Assembly: GCF_006714895.1 (NCBI RefSeq)
Contig: NZ_VFME01000001.1
Location: forward strand, 2,170,001-2,234,000
DNA length: 64,000 nt
Direction: 5' to 3'
From: Gramella sp. Hel_I_59
Lineage (GTDB): Bacteria > Bacteroidota > Bacteroidia > Flavobacteriales > Flavobacteriaceae
In this document: positions 26,974 through 36,008 of the stretch, one piece after another
Layout: the number at the start of each line of letters is the position of its first letter
Position numbering within the stretch: position 1 is the stretch's first letter
Notes under the pieces: model-generated
What the model was told of the DNA's origin: nothing
The model's database searches: none
Seen by the model: only the letters and a program-made list of their open reading frames with translations
Translations under genes and position numbers: made by a program

Positions 26974-27639
26974 ATGATGAAAATTAAATTTCTATTATTT
27001 GTAATGTTTACACTATCTATTGGTGCACATGCTCAAGATAATTTCAAGGGAAAGATTATTTACAAATTAGAATTTGAAATATACAATACTGATATTTCTA
27101 AAGAAATGTTGACTAAAACATTCGGAACAGGATCAACCTTTTTGTACAAGGACGGTAGATATTTCCAATCATATAATAATGGATCAACTGATTTTGATTT
27201 CATGGATTCCAAATCTGGAAAATACTATCGAAAACTTTCTGATAATGATACGTTATTTATATCCGATCCAACGAAAAAGGGCAATTATTCACTAATTAAC
27301 ACAGAAGAAGGTGAAAGCGACGAGAAAGTATTGGGTTACGATTGCAGCTATTTTAAACTCAACGCCCAAATTGATCCTATTAATAAAAAACGTTTTTTAA
27401 AGATGTATTACACTAATAAAATTTTAATAGACGGTTCTCTATTTGAGAAAATTGAAAAAAGCTTTGCCAATATTATTTATGGGAGAATGAATTCAATTCC
27501 AATCAAGTTTGAAATTGGAGATAGTTCTTTTAAAGTTATCGGTACTGCAACAAAAATTGAGAAAAATTATGAATTTGATCTTGATAATATTATTCAAGAA
27601 AAGATAGAATCGTACCCAATAAAAGTAGAACAGTTTTAA
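26974..27639 (+). CDS. Cassette 6: secreted protein of unknown function
   Basis: A 221-residue protein with a signal peptide (MMKIKFLLFVMFTLSIGAHA, cut before QDNF). The mature part is beta-rich (FKGKIIYKLEFEIYN, DGRYFQSYNNG, EKVLGYDCSYFKLNAQ) and resembles the DUF4412/GLPGLI-type secreted proteins of flavobacteria, a guess from the pattern. It is probably periplasmic or outer-membrane associated. Confidence 0.7.
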   Translation: MMKIKFLLFVMFTLSIGAHAQDNFKGKIIYKLEFEIYNTDISKEMLTKTFGTGSTFLYKDGRYFQSYNNGSTDFDFMDSKSGKYYRKLSDNDTLFISDPTKKGNYSLINTEEGESDEKVLGYDCSYFKLNAQIDPINKKRFLKMYYTNKILIDGSLFEKIEKSFANIIYGRMNSIPIKFEIGDSSFKVIGTATKIEKNYEFDLDNIIQEKIESYPIKVEQF

Positions 27640-27647
27640 CTGTGTAC

Positions 27648-27772
27648 AACATCGGTTAATCGCAAATAACGGGTATTGCGGAAAAAGTGTAATTTTAGAA
27701 ACCAGGAAAGAAAATGTTTAAGCCGACAAGACCGCGTCCCTACTCCCGCAACTTGCGATAACCGTAACCGTT
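27648..27772 (+). repeat. attC-like site 6 (type A)
   Basis: Closes cassette 6. The end TGTGTACAAC is the complement of the start GTTGTACACA; A11 faces C. Confidence 0.92.
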
Positions 27773-27820
27773 GTGCGTAAGCCGCAAGAAATTCTTCAAT
27801 CAAATAACAAAATCCATAAA

Positions 27821-28762
27821 ATGAAATTTACCAAAGTATCTATTTACTTGATAATATTTATTCTATTAAATAGCTGTTCTCTAAACAAAGCCGCTAAATA
27901 TTTAAAGGAAGGTAAAACAGAACAAGAAAACTTCACAAATACTCTTCCTTTTGATTTAAAAAAAGGATGGATAATTGTTCCTGTAGAAATAGAAAATAAG
28001 ACTTATAGATTTATCCTAGACACTGGAACACCAACCCTTGTATCAAAAGAACTTGCTCAAAGTCTAAATATGAAAGCTATCGATTCAGTAGATGCTTATG
28101 ATGTTTATAATAAAGGTCAAAAAAATAAATACACAAGAATTGAAAATATTAAAATTGGAAAGACAGATTTTGTTGGAACAGCAGCATTAATTAATGATTT
28201 CAACGCTACTGCAATTTGGGCTTCTTTAAATGTTGACGGATTTATAGGTTCAAATTTAATGCAACACGCTATTTGGGATATTGATTTTAAACAAAAACAA
28301 ATCACCATTACTGATAATGAATCAAACTTAGACCTACCAGATGATTTAATTGAGAATAAAATGTTTATTGGAGTTGCAGGTTTACCTTCCATTGCTTGTA
28401 AAATAAATGGAGAAAGAATTTGGAACTTCCCTGTAGATTTAGGTTATAATGGAGGAATAGTTATGCCATTTTCTGATTTTGAAAAGCAAATAGAAAATGG
28501 TCAAATTTCAGATTTTAAAAAATCAGATACTCAAGGCATTATTGGTGTTTATGGAAAACAAAATTCTTCCAGAGAATCTTATACTGGAATAATTGATGAA
28601 ATAGAATTTGGAAATTTTACTATAAAAAATGAAAAGGTATATTCAGAGCAATATTTAAGTAAGATATTTGGCTTGGATTTCTTTAAAAATTATCGTGTAA
28701 TCCTAAATTGGAACAGTAAAAAAATAAAGTTGATAGAAAATAAAGAAACTACAAATTCTTAG
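27821..28762 (+). CDS. Cassette 7: retropepsin-like aspartyl protease lipoprotein
   Basis: A 313-residue lipoprotein (IFILLNSCSLNK) with two halves, each bearing an aspartyl-protease-like active-site motif: FILDTGTPTLVS near residue 65 and FPVDLGYNGGIV near residue 205. Bacterial proteins of this type are periplasmic retropepsin-like proteases or clan AA relatives. The second motif is DLG rather than DTG, so activity is uncertain. I chose ATG 27821 rather than the GTG at 27773, which lies in the crossover itself. Confidence 0.78.
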   Translation: MKFTKVSIYLIIFILLNSCSLNKAAKYLKEGKTEQENFTNTLPFDLKKGWIIVPVEIENKTYRFILDTGTPTLVSKELAQSLNMKAIDSVDAYDVYNKGQKNKYTRIENIKIGKTDFVGTAALINDFNATAIWASLNVDGFIGSNLMQHAIWDIDFKQKQITITDNESNLDLPDDLIENKMFIGVAGLPSIACKINGERIWNFPVDLGYNGGIVMPFSDFEKQIENGQISDFKKSDTQGIIGVYGKQNSSRESYTGIIDEIEFGNFTIKNEKVYSEQYLSKIFGLDFFKNYRVILNWNSKKIKLIENKETTNS

Positions 28763-28778
28763 TAACCGGCCAACGCAC

Positions 28779-28903
28779 AACATCGGTTCATCGCAAATAA
28801 CGGGTTTTGTCGAAAAAGTGTAATTTTAGAAACCAAGAAATAAAATTGTAAATCCGACAAGTCCGCGTCCCTACTCCCGCAACTTGCGATAACCGTAACC
28901 GTT
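28779..28903 (+). repeat. attC-like site 7 (type A)
   Basis: Closes cassette 7. The end ACGCACAAC is the complement of the start GTTGTGCGT; A11 faces C, then GCCG pairs. Confidence 0.92.
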
Positions 28904-29281
28904 ATACACAAGTGCTCCGCAACGATTTTAGCTACTAAAAACAATAAGAATCCAAACTGAAAAATTCGAATTTTAAAAGCTTCAATTGATAATTTTCAAC
29001 TAAGAAGCTTTTGTGAATCGTAAACCTATAAAATCCTGGTTCTATCGAAAATTCTAAAAGATCGTTCAGGAAAGATTTAATAAGTAAAGAAGCTTTTGGT
29101 AGCTGCTCAAAAACAAATTAGCTACTAAGAACTTCAATAAAAAGAAACCTAGTACCAAGAAACGGACGCTTACTCGGTCGCAATAATTATTACAAAACGA
29201 GCAAGATTTTTCATAAAAGTCAGAGTATTCCCGACAGTGGCATATCTGCCGTTCTCACTCGGCTCTGTCGCACCAGTGTAT
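28901..29281 (+). other. Cassette 8: non-coding cassette, near-copy of cassette 37
   Basis: This unit has intact cassette ends (GTTATACAC start, GTGTATAAC end) and a normal site, but no open frame of useful size on either strand. The same 384-base unit (ends included) recurs at 59098-59481 without a length change and with about 30 substitutions by eye count. Inside are two related blocks, TTTAGCTACTAAAAACAA and ATTAGCTACTAAGAAC, and a TAGCTGCTC copy between them. Conservation without coding suggests an RNA or a DNA signal; the function is unknown. Confidence 0.75.
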
Positions 29282-29406
29282 AACAACGAATATTCGCAAT
29301 TGTGGCCATTTGAAATAAAATAGTATTTTTAGAAACCAAGAAACAAAAACCTAAGCCGACAAATCCGAATACGTACAACCACAACTGACGATTATTCGAA
29401 ACCGTT
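29282..29406 (+). repeat. attC-like site 8 (type C)
   Basis: Closes non-coding cassette 8. Type C arms read CGAATATTCGCAATTGTGG and CCACAACTGACGATTATTCG. The end GTGTATAAC pairs with the start GTTATACAC; A11 faces C, then GTGC pairs. Confidence 0.92.
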
Positions 29407-29428
29407 ATGCTTTATTAATAACAATGAC

Positions 29429-30328
29429 ATGAATAAGATAATTTCAATTTTTTCAGTCCTTATATTTCTATCTTGTAAAGAACAAAAGAAAGAAATCATA
29501 GTAGATACTAAAGAACCTGTAAGAGACAATGTAGAGCTTATTGAGATTTATCGAAATGATCAAGCAGACAGATCTGTAGATAATATTGACTGGAGTTTAG
29601 TTTCAAAACGAGATAGCATAAGAGAAGAACGACTTTATGAACTGTTAGATTCTAATAAAGTTCAAACTTCGAAAGATTACCGTCACGCCGCGATGATATT
29701 TCAACATGGTGGTGATTCAATTGCTTATGGAATGGCAGTTAAATTAATGCGTAAATCTATTGAATTAGATTCTACGGCTGACAAATGGCTTCTAGCTGCC
29801 GCCATTGACCGATACTTGCTAAGCAAGAATGAACCTCAAATTTATGGAACTCAGTATCAGAAATTTGGACATGACTCACCATGGGTGATCGGAAAAATGG
29901 ATACTACAAAAATTTCTGATGAAGAAAGAATTGAATATGGTGTAGAAACTTTAGCCGAACAGAAAGAGAAAGTAAAGCGATTGAACCAAAAAAAGTTGTC
30001 AAATCTAAAGCTAGACGGTAAATCTATTGGTGAAATTATTAAAATCGTTAAGTCCCAAGATAAAAGTGATCCTGAGTATGACATTTCCGAAAATGAAATT
30101 AATAGTTTTGGATATCGATTAATGGGAGAAGGTAAAAGCGAAGATGCTCTAAAAATCTTTAAACTTAATACACAATTATACCCAAATGGTTTTAATACTT
30201 GGGATAGTCTTGGTGAATGCTTTTTAGCTGTTGGAAAAAAAGATGAAGCATTAGAAGCATATCGAAAATCATTAGAGTTAAACCCTGAAAATGAAAATGC
30301 AAGAGCAATTATCATTGCGAACAATTAA
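29429..30328 (+). CDS. Cassette 9: lipoprotein with DUF6624-like domain and TPR tail
   Basis: A 299-residue lipoprotein (ISIFSVLIFLSCKEQ). The middle part has the pattern DQADRS-W-RDSIR-YRHAAMIFQHGGD-Y-A-LLAAAIDRYL-QIYGTQ, characteristic of the DUF6624 family. The C-terminal 75 residues hold two TPR-like repeats (NSFGYRLMGEGKSEDALKIFKLNTQLYP, then NTWDSLGECFLAVGKKDEALEAYRKSLELNP). It is probably a periplasmic protein with a binding role; the function is unknown. Confidence 0.78.
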   Translation: MNKIISIFSVLIFLSCKEQKKEIIVDTKEPVRDNVELIEIYRNDQADRSVDNIDWSLVSKRDSIREERLYELLDSNKVQTSKDYRHAAMIFQHGGDSIAYGMAVKLMRKSIELDSTADKWLLAAAIDRYLLSKNEPQIYGTQYQKFGHDSPWVIGKMDTTKISDEERIEYGVETLAEQKEKVKRLNQKKLSNLKLDGKSIGEIIKIVKSQDKSDPEYDISENEINSFGYRLMGEGKSEDALKIFKLNTQLYPNGFNTWDSLGECFLAVGKKDEALEAYRKSLELNPENENARAIIIANN

Positions 30329-30336
30329 CAAAGCAT

Positions 30337-30461
30337 AACAACGGTTAATCGCCAATAAGCGGTAGCGTTAGAAAGAATATAATTAACTTGACCAACAAAC
30401 CAATACTAAGCCGACAAATCCGCGTCCCCTACTCCGCCAACTGGCGATAACCGAGACCGTT
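30337..30461 (+). repeat. attC-like site 9 (type B)
   Basis: Closes cassette 9. The end AAAGCATAAC is the complement of the start GTTATGCTTT; A11 faces C, then TTAAT pairs. Confidence 0.92.
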
Positions 30462-30482
30462 ACCTGCAAGCTGAAGAAACCT

Positions 30483-31169
30483 ATGAACATAAAATATACA
30501 TTAATAGTAATTCTAACTTTTTTGACTGTTAGTTGTCAATCTCAAACGAATGAAATTGAAGACAAAACAATTGACTATTATTTCGGACAAATAGCGGAAT
30601 TAGAAATAGACGAACTGATAAATCAAAAAATATTAATTGATAGTTTGACTATTACACCAAAATACAAGGATTCAGCCTCAAACGGATTGAATCAAGATGG
30701 ATTTTTGAAATATGCTGACATAAAAGCAAACATTTATATGTCCTTCTTTAAAGATTATTTATACCAACAAAAAGTTGAATATAACAACGAGTATTATGTT
30801 CTCTACTTTACAATGGCAGGATTTGACGATATGCAATGGGATATTATCAAAATGCCAAAAGATAGTTGGAATGGAAAGGAAAGATTAAGCAGAGAAATAG
30901 TAGAAAAAGATAAATCAATAGAAAAAGTCCTTTTTAACTATGACGAAGGAGCTAAAAACACAGAAAATATCCAAATTTTCATTAAAGACGACTATTTGAT
31001 AATGGAACGTGGAAATCTTTATCATTCATTATATGATTTGAAAAACCAAAAGGTTCTGATTAATGAAGAAAGTCCTTGGCATCAAGCAGAAGGAGATGGA
31101 AAGGAAGGATTGAACAAATGGATTAAAGAAAATTTACACGACAAAATTGAACAAACTATTAACGAATAA
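30483..31169 (+). CDS. Cassette 10: lipoprotein of unknown function
   Basis: A 228-residue lipoprotein (VILTFLTVSCQSQ). The mature region is mixed alpha/beta with an acidic tail and a recognisable YYVLYFTMAGFDDMQWDI segment, but I can assign no family. It starts at an ATG 22 bases after the crossover, the usual distance in this array. Confidence 0.68.
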   Translation: MNIKYTLIVILTFLTVSCQSQTNEIEDKTIDYYFGQIAELEIDELINQKILIDSLTITPKYKDSASNGLNQDGFLKYADIKANIYMSFFKDYLYQQKVEYNNEYYVLYFTMAGFDDMQWDIIKMPKDSWNGKERLSREIVEKDKSIEKVLFNYDEGAKNTENIQIFIKDDYLIMERGNLYHSLYDLKNQKVLINEESPWHQAEGDGKEGLNKWIKENLHDKIEQTINE

Positions 31170-31181
31170 CAGCCAGCAGGT

Positions 31182-31306
31182 AACAACGGTTAATCGCCAA
31201 TAGACGGCAGCGTTAGAAAGAAAATAATTAACTTGACCAACAAACTAATACTAAGCCGACAAATCCGCGTCCCCTATTCCGCCAACTGGCGATAACCGAG
31301 ACCGTT
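31182..31306 (+). repeat. attC-like site 10 (type B)
   Basis: Closes cassette 10. The end GCAGGTAAC is the complement of the start GTTACCTGC; A11 faces C, then GCTG pairs. Confidence 0.92.
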
Positions 31307-31333
31307 AGCGGTAATTTCTATCAAAAAAATAGT

Positions 31334-33505
31334 ATGAAAAAACTTAATATTCAATTTGAGAATTGCTTTGGAATTGGAAAATTACATCATCAATTCGATT
31401 TTGAGAAGAGCAATACACATTTAGTTTATGCTCCCAATGGAACAATGAAAACTTCTTTTGCAAAAACTTTTGAACTCATTTCAAAAGATGATCCTAGGAA
31501 CAAACCATGTGATAGAATATATAAATCGAGAGTTTCTAAATATGAACTTCTAAATGAAGATTCAACCGTTAATCCAAGTGATATATTAGTTATAAATGCT
31601 GAGGACGATAGCTTTGATGCATCAAATAAGATTAGTAGTTTTCTTGCAAGCAAAGAACTTAAAGATGAATATGATAATATATATCAAGAATTAAATGACT
31701 TAAAAGTTGAGTTTATCAAAAAATTAAAAATTATTTCGCAAAGTACTGATTGCGAAACTGAATTTATAAATACATTTTCAGAAGATGAAAATTCTGAATT
31801 TTTTGAGGTTCTTATTGATCAAGTTGATAATCTAAAAACTGAATATGAAAAATATGATTTTCGGTATAACGATATTTTTGATAAAAAAGGTAATGTCAAG
31901 AAATTTCTTGATAAGAATGAAGCTATTTTAGATCAATACGTTAGTGATTACAAAAACATTATATCGAAGTCCAGATTTTTTAAAGAATCTACAACTAACA
32001 CTTTCGGCACATATCAAGCAAATACTATTATAAAGTCAATTGAAGACAATAGTTTTTTTGAAGCAGGTCATAAATTCGTCTTAGAAGACGGAACAGAAGT
32101 TGACAACGCTGAAAATTTAAAAACAATAGTTGAAGAAGAAATCCAGAATATTTTAAGCGATGAAAAGCTAAAAAAATCATTTGAGAAAGTTGACAAGGCG
32201 ATTGGTTCTAATGCAGAACTAAGGTCTTTTAAAAATGTTATCGAAAAAAATAATTTGATTCTGGTCAAATTGAAAGACTACGACAAATTTAAAAGAGAGG
32301 TTTGGATTAATTACTTTTCCGAAATTAAAGAAGAAGCTGAAAAATTAGCAAATTATTACAAAGGCAAAAAAACCAGATTAGAAGAAATTATTGGTGAATC
32401 AAAAAAAGAGTTTGAACTGTGGACCAAAATCATAAGAACATTCAATTCTAGATTCCACGTTCCTTTTAAAGTCAATATAGTAAACCAAGAAGATATAATA
32501 TTAAAGGAAGAAACAGCCAATCTGACTTTCGATTATGCCGACAGAGGTGCAGAAGCTGTCAAACAAAATCGAGAAAATTTACTAAATATTTTAAGTAAAG
32601 GTGAGCAAAGAGCTTATTTTATACTTCATTTTTTATTCGAGATTGAAGCAAGAAAATTAAAGCCTGATAAGAATCTATTAATTTTTGATGATGTTGCAGA
32701 CTCATTTGATTATAAAAATAAGTTCGCAATAATCGAGTACATAAAAGAAATTCACGAACAAGATCATTTCAAAACAATTGTACTCACTCATAATTTTGAT
32801 TTTTATAGAACTGTTGCTTCAAGATTACATCTAGACAGGGATGTGATTTATATGACCACCAAAGACGTTCAAAATGAAATAACTTTTCATAAAGGTCAAT
32901 ATATAAATGACGTCTTTAGTTATCTCATAAGAAATTACCAAAATCCAAAGTTCTTTATTAGTCTAATAGCCTTTGTTAGGAATCTAATTGAATACAGCGA
33001 ATCTAAGAGTAACGCCGACTATTTAACTCTTACAAGTTGCCTACATAGAAAGGAAGAATCGGACAATTTGAAAGTGGATCAAATCTTTAATATTTTTAAA
33101 AATAAATTAGTTAAACTAGAAGATAAGACTATAGATTTTGGAGATAGTAAGTTGATTGATTTTATTATTGAAACAGCAGATTCAATAGCAGAGGAAAATA
33201 CGGATGAAATAGCTCTGGAAAATAAAATTTGTCTTGCAATAGCAATTAGACTGCAAGCTGAGAAATATTTAATTGGCAAACTTCCTGATATCGACTTATC
33301 CACAATCACGAAAAATCAAACTCAAATTCTTTATAAAGAGTATTGTACAAATCACCCTAATAGTGAAGCTAAAATCACCTTAGATAAAGTGAATTTGATG
33401 ACTCCAGAAAACATTCACATAAATGCTTTTATGTTTGAACCATTAATAGATATGTCAATAAACCATTTAACTCTACTATATAGAGCAGTAAATAATTTGA
33501 ACTAA
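31334..33505 (+). CDS. Cassette 11: ABC-type (AAA_13/Rad50-like) ATPase, possible defence protein
   Basis: A 723-residue ATPase. Walker A region YAPNGTMKTSFAKTF (residues 32-46) is degenerate: Met replaces the Gly before the Lys. The signature LSKGEQRAYFILHFL is near residue 425, Walker B LLIFDDVADSFD near 455 and H-loop IVLTHNFDFYR near 485. The middle (about 100-400) is charged and coiled-coil-like, as in Rad50/RecF-type proteins. Stand-alone ATPases of this kind are frequent in phage-defence islands, often with an effector; here it is the only gene in its cassette. Defence is inference. Confidence 0.7.
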   Translation: MKKLNIQFENCFGIGKLHHQFDFEKSNTHLVYAPNGTMKTSFAKTFELISKDDPRNKPCDRIYKSRVSKYELLNEDSTVNPSDILVINAEDDSFDASNKISSFLASKELKDEYDNIYQELNDLKVEFIKKLKIISQSTDCETEFINTFSEDENSEFFEVLIDQVDNLKTEYEKYDFRYNDIFDKKGNVKKFLDKNEAILDQYVSDYKNIISKSRFFKESTTNTFGTYQANTIIKSIEDNSFFEAGHKFVLEDGTEVDNAENLKTIVEEEIQNILSDEKLKKSFEKVDKAIGSNAELRSFKNVIEKNNLILVKLKDYDKFKREVWINYFSEIKEEAEKLANYYKGKKTRLEEIIGESKKEFELWTKIIRTFNSRFHVPFKVNIVNQEDIILKEETANLTFDYADRGAEAVKQNRENLLNILSKGEQRAYFILHFLFEIEARKLKPDKNLLIFDDVADSFDYKNKFAIIEYIKEIHEQDHFKTIVLTHNFDFYRTVASRLHLDRDVIYMTTKDVQNEITFHKGQYINDVFSYLIRNYQNPKFFISLIAFVRNLIEYSESKSNADYLTLTSCLHRKEESDNLKVDQIFNIFKNKLVKLEDKTIDFGDSKLIDFIIETADSIAEENTDEIALENKICLAIAIRLQAEKYLIGKLPDIDLSTITKNQTQILYKEYCTNHPNSEAKITLDKVNLMTPENIHINAFMFEPLIDMSINHLTLLYRAVNNLN

Positions 33506-33517
33506 GAAACTACCGCT

Positions 33518-33642
33518 AACATCGGTTCATCGCAAATAACGGGTTTTGTCGAAAAAGTGTAATTTTAGAAACCAGGAAAGAAAATAGTTAATCCGACAAG
33601 TCCGCGTCCCTACTCCCGCAACTTGCGATAACCGTAACCGTT
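33518..33642 (+). repeat. attC-like site 11 (type A)
   Basis: Closes cassette 11. The end TACCGCTAAC is the complement of the start GTTAGCGGTA; A11 faces C, then TTTCT pairs. Confidence 0.92.
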
Positions 33643-33660
33643 GGCAACAAATTTTAAAGA

Positions 33661-34416
33661 ATGGCAGGAAAACATGACGCTTATTTAGTATGTGAAAATG
33701 GACATGGAATTAATAGTTCATTTTATTCAAATCCAGAATTCAATAAAAAGTTCTGTACTACCTGTGGAGCTAAAACAAGGAAAGATTGTCCTAATTGTGG
33801 TAATGATATAGAAGGCGAAATTCACTTTGAAAATTTTATTGATTTATCCGGAGGAATAACTCCAGTTCCAGACATTTGCAAATACTGTGGAGAAGATTTT
33901 CCATGGAAATCTAAAAAGAAAGAGATTACAAAAAACATTGAAAAGGTTAATAGAGATGATGTACTTCTTTTAGAAACCGTATTTGATAGATTTCATTTAG
34001 TTGCTAAGCAAATAAGACAACGCTATAATGACCGAGAAACCCTTGATGTAAAAGATGAATATGATACACAAGATTTACTCCATTCATTACTTAGAATTTA
34101 TTTTGAAGATATAAGGACAGAAGAATGGAATCCAAGTTATGCAGGAAGCTCAACACGTTCAGATTTTCTATTAAAAAAAGAAGAGATTGTCATTGAGATA
34201 AAAAAGACAAGATCTAATTTAAAAGCAAAGCAAATTGGAGAACAACTGATAATCGATATAGCAAAATATAAAACACATCCTAATTGCAAAATTTTATATT
34301 GTTTCGTCTATGATCCTGAAGGTTACATCAGTAATCCTAAAGGAATAGAAAACGATTTGAATGACGAGATTTCGGAAATGAAAGTAAAGGTAAAAATTGT
34401 GCCTAAGGGACATTAA
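33661..34416 (+). CDS. Cassette 12: zinc-ribbon protein with PD-(D/E)XK nuclease domain
   Basis: A 251-residue protein. Residues 8-80 hold seven Cys (11, 32, 35, 43, 46, 73, 76) in CxxC zinc-ribbon pairs, similar to DUF2321. Residues 130-245 match the PD-(D/E)XK family with QDLLHSLLRIYFEDIRTEEWNPSYAGSS, Asp168, and Glu179-Ile-Lys181 as the metal site, then GEQLIIDIAKYKTHPNCK. Such domains occur in restriction-like and abortive-infection proteins. A DNA- or RNA-cutting defence role is inferred. Confidence 0.8.
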   Translation: MAGKHDAYLVCENGHGINSSFYSNPEFNKKFCTTCGAKTRKDCPNCGNDIEGEIHFENFIDLSGGITPVPDICKYCGEDFPWKSKKKEITKNIEKVNRDDVLLLETVFDRFHLVAKQIRQRYNDRETLDVKDEYDTQDLLHSLLRIYFEDIRTEEWNPSYAGSSTRSDFLLKKEEIVIEIKKTRSNLKAKQIGEQLIIDIAKYKTHPNCKILYCFVYDPEGYISNPKGIENDLNDEISEMKVKVKIVPKGH

Positions 34417-34427
34417 AATCAGTTGCC

Positions 34428-34552
34428 AACAACGGTTAATCGCCAATAAGCGGCAGCGCTAGTAAGAAAATAATTATCTTGATCAACAAACCAATACTAA
34501 GCCGACAAATCCGCGTCCCTTAATCCGCCAACTGGCGATAACCGAGACCGTT
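34428..34552 (+). repeat. attC-like site 12 (type B)
   Basis: Closes cassette 12. The end GTTGCCAAC is the complement of the start GTTGGCAAC; A11 faces C, then ATTTTAA pairs. Confidence 0.92.
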
Positions 34553-34642
34553 ACCCATAATTTTCAACATGAAAATATTACTACTACTATATTTACGATT
34601 TTCAATATAAATGATACTGATCATCAACCAATAATACAAGAA

Positions 34643-35206
34643 ATGGGAATATTTGATAAATTTTTCGGCAACAAAGAGCCAGTACAAAATTCAGTAAGAT
34701 TGATGGATGAAAATCAATTCTGGAAAATAATAGAAAAAACCAAATTTGACGGAAACGGAAATTACGAAAAGCAACAAACGGAATTAAATAAAAATCTTTC
34801 AAAATTAACCGCAATCAAAATTCTTGAATTTGATAATAAATTTAGAACATTGCGCGGACAGGCCTACAAATGCGAACTGTGGGCTGGAGCATATATTATG
34901 AATGGCGGATGCTCAGACGATTGTTTCTCTGATTTTAGAGATTGGTTAATCGGACAAGGAAAGGAAGTTTACGGAGATGCAATTAGAGACGTCGAAACAC
35001 TGGTCGAACTTGAATACGATATGGACAGTGACGATTGGGAAGGTTTGAGTTATGTACCAAGAGCCGTTTACGAAAAAAAGACTCGAAATGAGATGCCTGA
35101 GGGAATTCAAGAAAATTTTGAAATAACGGGCGAAGAATGGGAAGAAGACGATGCGGAATTGAGTTCTAAATTTCCAAAACTTTACGCAAAATGGGGAATA
35201 GAATAA
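34643..35206 (+). CDS. Cassette 13: DUF4240 domain protein
   Basis: A 187-residue protein. From residue 20 it matches DUF4240: MDENQFWKIIEKT, LELF-like spacing, ELWAGAYIMNGGCSDDCFSDFRDWLIGQGKEVYGDAIRDVETL. DUF4240 proteins are often found as possible immunity proteins near polymorphic toxins (family knowledge; role uncertain). The N-terminal MGIFDKFFGNK is a start motif also seen in cassette 14 (MGIFDFIFGK). About 90 bases of the cassette precede the start, with only two very short frames. Confidence 0.82.
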   Translation: MGIFDKFFGNKEPVQNSVRLMDENQFWKIIEKTKFDGNGNYEKQQTELNKNLSKLTAIKILEFDNKFRTLRGQAYKCELWAGAYIMNGGCSDDCFSDFRDWLIGQGKEVYGDAIRDVETLVELEYDMDSDDWEGLSYVPRAVYEKKTRNEMPEGIQENFEITGEEWEEDDAELSSKFPKLYAKWGIE

Positions 35207-35237
35207 TTAAGAAAAATTGTGCATAAAAACTATGGGT

Positions 35238-35362
35238 AACAACGGTTAATCGCCAATAAGCGGCAGCGTTAGAAAGAAAATAATTAATTTGACCAACAAA
35301 CCAATACTAAGCCGACAAATCCGCGTCCCCTACTCCGCCAACTGGCGATAACCGAGACCGTT
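35238..35362 (+). repeat. attC-like site 13 (type B)
   Basis: Closes cassette 13. The end TATGGGTAAC is the complement of the start GTTACCCATA; A11 faces C, then TTTT pairs. Confidence 0.92.
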
Positions 35363-35383
35363 AGCACCAATACGAAAAACAGA

Positions 35384-35845
35384 ATGGGAATATTTGATTT
35401 TATATTTGGAAAAACCATTAAAATAGAAGATGAATTCTTTGGAAAAATGGTATTCTCTGAATTCAAGAAAAATCCTGAAAAGAATTATTTTGAATGCAGA
35501 AGACATTTCAAACCGACTAACGAAATAATAGAAATCGGAATTGAGGGAAATGTAACTGGACCGACTGAAGTCCAAAAGAACTTTTTTCGAAAAATAGAAT
35601 CTGAATATGATAAAATCACTTCTTCAATAAAACCAATGATTGAAAATGAATTTCGGAATTGGAAAGAAGATTTTGAAATAGTTGACTTTAATAAGGAATT
35701 TAAAGCTGTCTACTTGTATTTACCTCGCTGTGTAAAAGAACCAAAAGTTTGGGAAATAGCATTTGAAAGTGAACACGACTTAAACCACACGTTTACGCTA
35801 ACAATGAATGACTTGAATGCCACTGAAATATTAATAGATGGATAA
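35384..35845 (+). CDS. Cassette 14: small soluble protein, immunity-like
   Basis: A 153-residue soluble protein with FFGKMVFSEFKKNPEKNYFECRRHF, EIGIEGNVTGPTEVQKNFFRKIE and a C-terminal beta-rich part. The layout resembles DUF2262/DUF2004-type small proteins found among immunity proteins, but this is weak. It shares the MGIF(D)-FG start with cassette 13 next door. The function is unknown. Confidence 0.65.
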   Translation: MGIFDFIFGKTIKIEDEFFGKMVFSEFKKNPEKNYFECRRHFKPTNEIIEIGIEGNVTGPTEVQKNFFRKIESEYDKITSSIKPMIENEFRNWKEDFEIVDFNKEFKAVYLYLPRCVKEPKVWEIAFESEHDLNHTFTLTMNDLNATEILIDG

Positions 35846-35860
35846 AAAAGTACTGGTGCT

Positions 35861-35985
35861 AACATCGGTTCATCGCAAATAACGGGTATTGCCGAAAAAG
35901 TGTAATTTTATAAACCAGAAAAGAAAAGAACTAATCCGACAAGTCCGCGTCCCTACTCCCGCAACTTGCGATAACCGTAAACGTT
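35861..35985 (+). repeat. attC-like site 14 (type A)
   Basis: Closes cassette 14. The end TGGTGCTAAC is the complement of the start GTTAGCACCA; A11 faces C. The right arm ends AACGTT instead of ACCGTT. Confidence 0.9.
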
Positions 35986-36008
35986 GGGCACAAGCTTAAA
36001 TAATAATT

